A stretch of DNA of 5,559 nt from Hyphomicrobiales bacterium (GTDB taxonomy: Bacteria; Pseudomonadota; Alphaproteobacteria; Rhizobiales; Rhizobiaceae), in assembly GCA_015654965.1 (NCBI GenBank), contig JAATGD010000134.1, positions 1 to 5,559 on the forward strand. Reading direction: 5' to 3'. Shown here piece after piece: positions 1 through 5,008 of the stretch; within the stretch, counting starts at the first letter, position 1; the number at the start of each line of letters is the position of its first letter. Below the pieces are notes generated by a model. It was given only the letters and a program-made list of their open reading frames with translations, made no database searches and was not told the origin of the DNA. The position numbers and the translations under genes are program-made.

Positions 1-523
1 CGACCGCATCGCGGAAGGGGGGAAGGCCGGCATTTTCGTGTCGCAGAACAAGGCTTTCCGCGTTCCCACGGATAATGACGCTCCGATGATCATGGTGGGA
101 CCGGGTACGGGCATCGCACCCTTCCGCGCTTTCCTTCAGGAGCGGCGTGCGCGTGGCGCAAAAGGTCGTAACTGGCTGTTTTTTGGTGATCAGCACAAGG
201 CGAGCGATTTTATCTATGAGGATGAGCTGACCAAGATGAGCCATGATGGGCTTCTGACCCGGATTGACCTTGCTTTCTCGCGCGATCAGGACGCAAAAAT
301 CTATGTCCAGACCCGCATGAAGGAAAACGGCAAGGCATTGTTCTCATGGCTTGAGGAAGGCGCATCCTTCTATGTCTGTGGCGATGCGAGCCGCATGGCG
401 CGTGATGTTGATTCAGCGCTCGCCGAGATTGTCGCCACCCATGGCGGCATGTCCTCTGACAAGGCGGTGGATTATGTAGCGGGACTCAGGCGCGAAAAGC
501 GCTATCTGCGTGATGTATATTAA
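1..523 (+). CDS. cysJ: Sulfite-reductase-type NADPH flavoprotein (CysJ-like), 3' end only
   Basis: The reading frame is open from base 2, so the gene starts before the window; 173 residues remain. What is visible is the C-terminal NAD(P)H-binding half of a ferredoxin-reductase-like module: GPGTGIAPFR (bases 98-127), FFGDQ...DFIYEDEL, the SRD...KIYVQ segment that in this family contacts the NADP 2'-phosphate, YVCGD (371-385), and the C-terminus YLRDVY. The final Tyr is the residue that stacks on FAD in CysJ-type enzymes. By family, the protein passes electrons from NADPH through FAD and FMN to a partner such as the sulfite reductase hemoprotein in the cytoplasm. The FMN and FAD domains lie outside the window. 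Related diflavin reductases (P450 reductase, nitrate-reductase-linked alphaproteobacterial forms) cannot be excluded. The gene ends in TAA at 521-523 and converges on the next gene. Confidence 0.85.
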   Translation, partial: DRIAEGGKAGIFVSQNKAFRVPTDNDAPMIMVGPGTGIAPFRAFLQERRARGAKGRNWLFFGDQHKASDFIYEDELTKMSHDGLLTRIDLAFSRDQDAKIYVQTRMKENGKALFSWLEEGASFYVCGDASRMARDVDSALAEIVATHGGMSSDKAVDYVAGLRREKRYLRDVY

Positions 524-549
524 AGGTGAGGGCGTCCGGTATTTTCGCA

Positions 550-607
550 GGCGGGCTTTAACCCCTCAAATATGAGGGTCGTATGATGTTGTTTCACACG
601 GCCCGCC
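550..607. terminator. Nested inverted repeats between convergent genes, possible two-way terminator
   Basis: The gap between the two convergent stop codons holds a perfect 6-bp hairpin, CCCTCA (563-568), loop AATA, TGAGGG (573-578). It is enclosed by a second perfect pair, GGCGGGC (550-556) and GCCCGCC (601-607), 44 bases apart. The position between two 3' ends fits a terminator serving both strands. No clean T run follows the small hairpin, only TGTTGTTT at 588-594, so the termination role is inferred from position and structure. Confidence 0.45.
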
Positions 608-617
608 ATCCATAGGA

Positions 618-1475
618 TTAATCGTCGAAGTCGGTGGCGTCGGACGCACCCCGCCACGCATCGAGGTCTTCGCGCACGGCCTGCATTTTCTGCTCGGCCA
701 GCATATTGGCGATCTTGCCTGCAAACAGATGCACTGGCGGCTCAGTAATGCTGGCCGCTTGCAAGATCAGCGTCGCCACTTTTTCGGGATCACCCGCCTG
801 CTTGCCGTCAAGATCGTTGAGATGCAGATCGAGCGAAGTCTGAGCTTCAGTATAATCGGCAATGGAGCGTCCGGCCACAACCAGACTGTCCTTTGACAGG
901 AAACCCGTGCGCACCGGACCGGGATAGACGACGGTCGCCTTGATGCCGAGTTCTGCAAGTTCGGCGGCAAGGGTTTCGGTTAGTCCTGCCAGCGCGAATT
1001 TGCTGGCAACATAACTGCCCCATCCGGCATAGCCGCCCTGAAACCCGACGATGGAAGCCACGTTGAAAATATGGCCTCTGCGCTGTCCGCGCAGATGCGG
1101 CAGCGAATGACGTAGCACATGCAAGGGGGCGAAGATGTTGACGTCGAAATTGCGACGCAGTTCGGAATCGGTGAGCGCCTCGATTGTGCCTTGCTGGCCG
1201 TAACCGGCATTGTTGACCACACGGTCTATGCGGCCAAAGGTTGCGACGGCCTTGTCAATGGCCGATTTGACGCTCGTCTCGCTGACGAGATCGGCTTCCA
1301 GTGCCAGAAACTGTGCACTGTCTTCGCCAAATGCCTCTCGCAAACTGGAAAGCGTACGTGATGTGGCGGCGACCGCATCGCCTTGGGCCAGTGCCTGACG
1401 GGCCAGAGACAGGCCAATGCCGCGCGCGGCCCCTGTGATGAACCAGACCTTGGAATAGGGTGTTTGTTGTTGCAT
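618..1475 (-). CDS. Classical short-chain dehydrogenase/reductase (SDR), 285 aa
   Basis: This is a soluble Rossmann-fold NAD(P)-dependent oxidoreductase. Motifs from the chosen start are: TGAARGIG (14-21, cofactor-binding glycine motif), TSR ending strand 2 (Arg40, together with Arg18, suggests NADP(H)), D62, NNAG (88-91), structural Asn113, catalytic Ser141, Tyr155 and Lys159 in YVASK, then YPGPVRTGF. The Ser-Tyr-Lys catalytic set is therefore complete. The frame is open upstream to an ATG at 1568, but the ATG at 1475 is preferred. It has GGAG 9 bases upstream, and it begins just before the first beta strand, whereas the 31 extra residues resemble nothing in the family. It is transcribed divergently from the AraC-type regulator, a layout in which the activator usually controls the oxidoreductase. 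The substrate cannot be read from the sequence; an aldehyde, ketone or alcohol is likely. No damage is seen. Confidence 0.9.
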   Translation of the reverse strand: MQQQTPYSKVWFITGAARGIGLSLARQALAQGDAVAATSRTLSSLREAFGEDSAQFLALEADLVSETSVKSAIDKAVATFGRIDRVVNNAGYGQQGTIEALTDSELRRNFDVNIFAPLHVLRHSLPHLRGQRRGHIFNVASIVGFQGGYAGWGSYVASKFALAGLTETLAAELAELGIKATVVYPGPVRTGFLSKDSLVVAGRSIADYTEAQTSLDLHLNDLDGKQAGDPEKVATLILQAASITEPPVHLFAGKIANMLAEQKMQAVREDLDAWRGASDATDFDD

Positions 1476-1685
1476 GAATAAATACTCCGACTGCTTGTTG
1501 AAAGGCGTTATGGCCACGGCTATGCCTGCTGTTGCATTGCGACGCGTATTGCGGGGATGCTTGAACAAGGGGAAAGTAGATGTGCTATGCGAGAAGGGCT
1601 AGGCCGAAGCCTTTTAAATGATTGCCTAAAACTATTTTTATAATCATGTATTGCGTGATAAAAGGCGGATATATATCCTGTTTAT
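1476..1685. promoter_or_regulatory. Divergent control region between SDR and AraC-type regulator
   Basis: This is a 210-bp AT-rich spacer between two divergent starts. It holds a perfect -10 hexamer TATAAT at 1639-1644 facing the regulator, though no convincing -35 lies at the right distance. It also holds a perfect 12-bp palindrome GGATATATATCC at 1667-1678, just before the regulator's ATG, and a loose direct repeat built on ATTGC (1621-1625 and 1650-1654, 29 bases apart, each preceded by ATG or ATGT and followed by an A-rich stretch). A small hairpin AGGC-CGAA-GCCT lies at 1601-1612. AraC-family proteins usually bind direct repeats about this far apart, so the ATTGC pair is a candidate operator; this is inference. 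Confidence 0.4.
1485..1488 (-). promoter_or_regulatory. Ribosome binding site deciding the SDR start
   Basis: The minus strand reads CGGAG, then nine bases, then ATG at 1475. This supports the 285-residue start over the longer frame beginning at 1568. Confidence 0.6.
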
Positions 1686-2654
1686 ATGAATGATCAGATC
1701 ATATTGGCGACAAAGGTCAGGCCGGATATATCACGACAGATCGAGATGGCATCGCTGATCCGGCGACTTGCTCCGCATGAGGGGCATACGAAGTCGCTGC
1801 TCGACGGCGTTCGTCTGATGCGGGCGGACCACCCGCTGGGGCGCACGCCGGTCCTCTATGAGCCAAGCATTGTGATCGTCTGTCAGGGACACAAGCGTGG
1901 CTATCTCGCCAATCAGGTATATCATTACTATGCGCAGCACTATCTGGTTCTGTCGGTGCCGCTGCCTTTTTCGACCGAGACGGAGGCCAGTCCTAAAGAA
2001 CCCTTGCTGGCTGTATCTGTTCGCCTTGATATGACTGCTGTGACTGATCTGATCATCGAGGTGGATCAGCATGCCACTACCCCGGCAAACCCGCCTCTTG
2101 GCATTGTTTCCACACCATTGGATGCGACATTGGCCGATACGACCGTGCGCCTGTTGCATACCTTGTGTTCACCACTTGAAGCAAAAGTGTTGGGACCAGC
2201 CATCGTGCGGGAATTGTGTTTTCGCGTTCTGATGGGAGAGCAGGGCGGTGCGATCCGGGCAGCCTTGGCCAGCCATGGCAATTTTGGCCGTATTGCGCGT
2301 GTGCTGCGGCGCATCCATAGTGATTATGCTCAACCGTTGGATGTGAGCGTGCTGGCGCATGAAGCAGGGCTAAGCATTCCGGCTTTTCATGTGCATTTCA
2401 AGGCGGTTGCCGCGACTTCGCCCATTCAATATATCAAGTCGGTGCGGCTGCATCAGGCGCGCCTTATGATGATCCGCGATCATATCACCGCAGCGGGTGC
2501 TGCGGTGCGGGTGGGCTATGAGAGCGCCTCGCAGTTCAACCGCGAGTTCAAGCGGCTTTTCGGGCGGAGTCCCGGTGAGGAAGTCCGCGAAATGCGTTCG
2601 GCCTTTGCGCTGATGGCACCCGCGCAACTGGAAGCCGTTGCCGTAACGCATTGA
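1686..2654 (+). CDS. AraC-family transcriptional activator with AraC_N domain, 322 aa
   Basis: Residues 25-185 match the AraC_N type of sensor domain found in YqhC-like regulators: EPSIVIVCQGHKRGYL, then YYAQHYLVLSVPLPF and EASPKEPLLAVSVRLD. The C-terminal 100 residues are the paired helix-turn-helix unit: first HTH at about 218-240 (LDVSVLAHEAGLSIPAFHVHF), then the second at about 266-292 ending in VGYESASQFNREFKRLFG, the family's most conserved segment, followed by SPGEEVREMR. Family members of this type commonly activate a divergent oxidoreductase gene in response to reactive aldehydes or similar compounds, which fits the adjacent SDR. The ATG at 1686 has no good Shine-Dalgarno (AAAGG lies about 20 bases away), so the ATG at 1746 (residue 21) is a possible alternative that keeps both domains whole. 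The gene ends 27 bases from the convergent TetR gene. Confidence 0.9.
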   Translation: MNDQIILATKVRPDISRQIEMASLIRRLAPHEGHTKSLLDGVRLMRADHPLGRTPVLYEPSIVIVCQGHKRGYLANQVYHYYAQHYLVLSVPLPFSTETEASPKEPLLAVSVRLDMTAVTDLIIEVDQHATTPANPPLGIVSTPLDATLADTTVRLLHTLCSPLEAKVLGPAIVRELCFRVLMGEQGGAIRAALASHGNFGRIARVLRRIHSDYAQPLDVSVLAHEAGLSIPAFHVHFKAVAATSPIQYIKSVRLHQARLMMIRDHITAAGAAVRVGYESASQFNREFKRLFGRSPGEEVREMRSAFALMAPAQLEAVAVTH

Positions 2655-2667
2655 CCGAAAGATTGGG

Positions 2668-2690
2668 ACAGGTGGCGAAAGTCAGCCTGT
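2668..2690. terminator. Weak hairpin between convergent AraC and TetR genes
   Basis: ACAGG (2668-2672) pairs with CCTGT (2686-2690) across a 13-base loop and is followed by TTTC. It overlaps the last codons of the TetR gene. It is the only stem seen in this 27-bp gap, and is weak as a terminator. Confidence 0.2.
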
Positions 2691-3269
2691 TTCTCCATCT
2701 AGGCATTGCCGCAGCAGTTGTGCCGCATATTGCGTGCTGGGTGGGGTTTTCGTGAACAATATCCGATAGATCACTGGCGCCACGACCCGGTCGAGCAAGG
2801 TTTCGGCATCGGGCGGCGTTACGCCTTGCTCTGATGCGCGCGTGATGATGGTGTTGAGGCTAAGCAGGATACATTCCGTGCATTGGCCTGCGCGGTCTGT
2901 TGAACTCCCGGCCAAGGCCTCACGCAGTAGGTCACGTCCGGGGCCTGATGTCATTTCATCCACGAATTGCTCAAGCCAGAGGCCAAGGTCGGCATGCCAG
3001 TCGCCGCTGTCCGTCGGAAGGGAATCGGCCTGAAATTGCCGTACGGCGACATCTGCCAGCAATTGCGACGCATCTCCCCAGCGCCGATAAATCGTCGATG
3101 GCGTGACCCCGGCGCGTAGCGCGATCATAGGGACGGTTATCTCGGAACTCGCCTTTTCCTGCTTGAGCGTCTCGACAGCCTCAAGAACGGCTGCCTGAAT
3201 GCGTGCCGCACGGCCTCCCGGTCGGCTGGCCGGGGTAGGAAGGCTATCTCTTGAATCTTGCAAGGCCAT
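2682..3269 (-). CDS. TetR-family transcriptional repressor, 195 aa
   Basis: The N-terminal part carries the TetR DNA-binding domain: helix 1 at about 20-38 (RAARIQAAVLEAVETL), then the HTH at about 44-66 (ITVPMIALRAGVTPSTIYRRWGD), whose STIYRRWG end is typical of the family. Residues 70-195 form the helical ligand/dimer domain, with VVAPVIYRILFTKTPP near the end as in TetR proteins of the TetR_C_11-like kind. Length is normal. The frame also allows an ATG at 3299, but the ATG at 3269 has AGGAAG exactly 8 bases upstream while the 3299 ATG has none, so the shorter form is chosen. The gene is divergent from a truncated MFS transporter. A large palindrome lies 36 bp upstream of the start and probably binds this protein, giving autorepression and control of the transporter. 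Its inducer is unknown. Confidence 0.9.
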   Translation of the reverse strand: MALQDSRDSLPTPASRPGGRAARIQAAVLEAVETLKQEKASSEITVPMIALRAGVTPSTIYRRWGDASQLLADVAVRQFQADSLPTDSGDWHADLGLWLEQFVDEMTSGPGRDLLREALAGSSTDRAGQCTECILLSLNTIITRASEQGVTPPDAETLLDRVVAPVIYRILFTKTPPSTQYAAQLLRQCLDGETG

Positions 3270-3277
3270 TGTCGGGT

Positions 3278-3283
3278 CTTCCT
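3278..3283 (-). promoter_or_regulatory. Ribosome binding site deciding the TetR start
   Basis: AGGAAG on the minus strand sits 8 bases before the ATG at 3269. It is the strongest Shine-Dalgarno match near this gene. Confidence 0.7.
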
Positions 3284-3304
3284 GAATGTAGATCACCATG
3301 CATT

Positions 3305-3337
3305 ACTCACTAAAGCAAATAATTTGCCTTAGTGAGT
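3305..3337. promoter_or_regulatory. 33-bp palindrome, probable TetR operator
   Basis: The left arm ACTCACTAAAGCAAAT (3305-3320) and right arm ATTTGCCTTAGTGAGT (3322-3337) flank a single central base and pair at 15 of 16 positions; the only mismatch is A3314/C3328. Size, near-perfect symmetry, and location upstream of a divergent tetR gene and over a promoter are what is expected of a TetR-family operator. Binding by the adjacent repressor is inference. Confidence 0.75.
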
Positions 3338-3352
3338 GAATTGCGCTATTAA
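3324..3352 (+). promoter_or_regulatory. Sigma-70-like promoter facing the MFS remnant
   Basis: TTGCCT (3324-3329), a 17-base spacer and TATTAA (3347-3352) give 4 of 6 matches at each hexamer. The -35 lies within the right arm of the operator, so a bound repressor would block it. It would have driven the transporter gene now missing its 5' half. Confidence 0.45.
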
Positions 3353-3358
3353 CGCAAT
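3340..3358. repeat. Second, 19-bp imperfect palindrome downstream of the operator
   Basis: ATTGCG (3340-3345) and CGCAAT (3353-3358) flank a 7-base centre that is itself mostly symmetric: 8 of 9 base pairs match around the central T3349. It overlaps the -10 hexamer. It could be a second regulator site or an RNA hairpin at the transcript start. Confidence 0.4.
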
Positions 3359-3382
3359 AAATTAGCTTTTAATATGGACTCA

Positions 3383-3398
3383 CGCATATGGCTATGCG
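3383..3398. repeat. Small perfect hairpin at the probable MFS deletion joint
   Basis: CGCATA, loop TGGC, TATGCG form a perfect 6-bp stem. It lies where transporter-like sequence begins after the promoter region. It may mark or have helped cause the loss of the transporter's 5' half, or may be chance. Confidence 0.35.
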
Positions 3399-4076
3399 CT
3401 TACACTGGCGCTGTTTATCATCCAGATTTTGCGCACAATGTGCTCATTAGAAACCTTTGCTGATCGCGCCAAATCGGGCTGGTCCCTGCACCCGAGGGTC
3501 GAAGGTCCGCACGATGTGCGCGCCACATTCCTGCGTATTCTTCCGCTCAATGTCGCGGTCTGGGGACTGGGCGCCTTGTTCCTGTCACTGCTACCCGGGC
3601 TTTTGCACAGAATAGCCGTGGAGCCATCGATGGCCTGGCTCAGTGGTGCTGCGGTCGGGATCATGACTCTGGCAGGGGCAGGGGCTGTCATGCTGTTTCG
3701 TGTGCGCTCAGCCATAACTGCGCGCAACGCCGCTGGGGTGACGATCATTGTCGGCACCGGGATCATCTTGTCGGGGACGCATTTTCACAGCCCCGTTCTC
3801 ATCCTGCTTGGTGCATTGCCGACAGGTATCGGTTTTGGTGCAGGCTTTCTTGGCGTGTTGCGCAGTCTGGTGGCACGAGCGCGGGCTGAAGAGCGGGCCG
3901 GGCTGATTTCGGCCTTCTACATCGCGAGCTACCTGCCGAATGCGCTTCTGGCGATGGCCGCGGGATATGCCGCGCAGCATATTGGCGTTTTCGATACCGT
4001 GCTGGGTTTTGGCAGCCTCATCATCATCATGGCAGGCCTGTCTCTGGCCATGAATGCGGGCGATGAACCCAATTGA
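3390..4076 (+). pseudogene. MFS transporter remnant, C-terminal half (TM6 end to TM12)
   Basis: The frame from 3390 reads YGYALTLALFIIQ (end of a membrane helix), then LETFADRAKSGWSLHPRV, which matches the TM6/central-loop junction of a drug-exporter-type MFS family. Six membrane segments follow: LRILPLNVAVWGLGALFL (TM7), AWLSGAAVGIMTLAGAGAVML (TM8), VTIIVGTGIILSG (TM9), LILLGALPTGIGFGAGFLG (TM10), AGLISAFYIASYLPNALL (TM11) and VLGFGSLIIIMAGLSL (TM12). The family normally has about 400 residues and 12 helices, so roughly the first 190-200 residues are gone. The frame has a stop at 3363-3365. It has no ATG before 3438 and no usable Shine-Dalgarno; TTG 3429 is only formal. The promoter and operator upstream survive, so a deletion has joined them to the gene's second half. 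The intact form was probably an efflux pump repressed by the divergent TetR protein. The remaining half cannot transport on its own by known MFS architecture. Confidence 0.75.
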
Positions 4077-4087
4077 TGCAGCTACAA

Positions 4088-4954
4088 CTATCGAAAGGAC
4101 CGCTTTAAACCGTCGATAAAGTTGCGGGTGCGGATGGAGAGATGGCGTGGATGGCGACTTCGGTGGCGGCAAGATACGGTAAGACTTCCACCAGATTGCC
4201 GTCCCTGATTTCGTTTTCGACCATGAATGCGGGAAGAAGCGCAATGCCAAGGCCCGCGACAGCTCCCACACGGATTGCATCCCCACTGTCAAAACGGGCA
4301 TGATTGCCGCCGTCGATTGTGATGGGCTGACCTTCATCGCCACGGAAATTCCATGCCGTCGATGTTGTGCCAAGGCCATAGATCAGCCGCTGATGGTGTT
4401 TGAGGTCGGTGAGGCTTGCAGGCGTTCCCTGTTTTTCCAGATATATGGGTGACGCGTAAAGTCCCGATTGCGCCCGGTCGATGACCTGCGTGACATATTG
4501 GCTGTTTGGCTGAGCCGAGCCAACACGGATTGCAAGGTCAAATCCTTCTTCGACAAGATCGACAAGACGGTCGGTAAAACTCACCTCCACGGTGATATCT
4601 GGCGCATCGTTCAGATAGGTTGCAAGATAGGGGATGATCTTTGCCTTGCCGTATCCTTCCGAAACCGTGAGGCGCAACGTCCCGCGAGGCTGGGGCTGGT
4701 TCTGGCGAATGCTTGCTTCGGCCTCGGCAAGGTCTTCGAGCACTTGCAGGGTGCGGCGGTAGAATTCGTGGCCCTCTGTGGTCAGCGACAGACGGCGCGT
4801 GGTCCGGTGAAACAGCCGCACCCCAAGATAGCTCTCCAGTCTTGCCACCGCCGACAAAACTGCCGTCCTCGGCAACGGCCACAAATATACGCAGCGCTCC
4901 CAGATCAAGATTGGAAGCAACAGGCAGACGTTTCGCGATTTCTTGGGCGTGCAT
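4088..4954 (-). pseudogene. LysR-family regulator broken by two frameshifting deletions
   Basis: The N-terminal piece, from ATG 4954, reads LDLGALRIFVAVAEDGSFV, the start of a LysR helix-turn-helix. At about 4840-4855 the match jumps to another frame, continuing ARLESYLGVRLFHRTTRR, LSLTTEGHEFY and the whole ligand-binding domain (GTLRLTVSEGYGKAKIIPYL to GNLVEVLPYLAATEVAIHAI). Between GSF and the LE of ARLE only 16 bases remain where the family has about 20 codons, so about 44 bp including the recognition helix are missing. Near 4135-4150 the frame changes again: RHLSIRTRNFIDGLKRSFR, the usual LysR C-terminus, is read in the first frame, ending in TAG at 4088-4090. The middle frame instead stops at 4105. 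Since the recognition helix is lost, no product should bind DNA specifically. An unbroken frame from 4995 exists but its first 50 or so residues are unrelated to LysR. The gene is divergent from the hydrolase, the likely former target. Confidence 0.85.
4089..4118. repeat. Inverted repeat at the convergent MFS/LysR 3' ends
   Basis: TATCGA (4089-4094) pairs with TCGATA (4113-4118) around an 18-base centre that itself contains AAAG/CTTT. It covers the end of the LysR remnant, 12 bases after the MFS stop codon. A terminator role is possible, but there is no T run. Confidence 0.25.
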
Positions 4955-4965
4955 AGGGGAAACTC

Positions 4966-5007
4966 ATTCGTTAATTGTGGCTCCATATTCGCCATTGTCG
5001 AACGAAT
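4966..5007. repeat. Spaced inverted repeat ATTCGTT / AACGAAT
   Basis: ATTCGTT (4966-4972) is the exact reverse complement of AACGAAT (5001-5007), 28 bases apart, spanning almost the whole gap between the LysR and hydrolase starts. Two half-sites at such a distance fit the extended footprints of LysR-type tetramers. Confidence 0.35.
4988..5002. promoter_or_regulatory. LysR-type T-N11-A box between LysR remnant and hydrolase
   Basis: TTCG, seven bases, CGAA is a perfect 4-bp dyad containing T4989-N11-A5001, the standard LysR recognition pattern, in the divergent gap where such boxes lie. The site appears intact although the regulator is not. Short dyads of this type do occur by chance. Confidence 0.45.
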
Positions 5008-5008
5008 T

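Noticed and set aside
1476..1568. 31-residue N-terminal extension of the SDR
   Set aside because: The inner ATG at 1475 has a well-spaced GGAG and starts right before the first Rossmann strand. The extension looks like non-coding leader.
3270..3299. 10-residue N-terminal extension of the TetR protein
   Set aside because: AGGAAG with 8-base spacing marks the ATG at 3269, and the 3299 ATG has no ribosome binding site.
3374..3463. A small ORF from ATG 3374 (MDSRIWLCAY...) directly after the promoter
   Set aside because: It has no Shine-Dalgarno, runs out of frame over the MFS remnant and has no recognisable features. Its first codons might be leftovers of the original transporter start, but this cannot be shown.
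3429..4076. A stand-alone 215-residue membrane protein starting at TTG 3429
   Set aside because: There is no ribosome binding site, transporter-like sequence continues upstream of the TTG, and the central loop plus TM7-12 match the second half of a 12-helix family.
3708..4379. A 223-codon minus-strand frame across the MFS and LysR 3' ends
   Set aside because: It is antisense to the MFS helices, is low-quality and rich in H, R, S and P, and is in the wrong frame for LysR; it is a shadow frame.
4105..4995. An uninterrupted 296-codon minus-strand frame that could be called an intact LysR gene
   Set aside because: Its first 50 or so residues are not LysR-like, the true HTH start is in another frame from 4954, and its last residues diverge while the proper C-terminus is out of frame.
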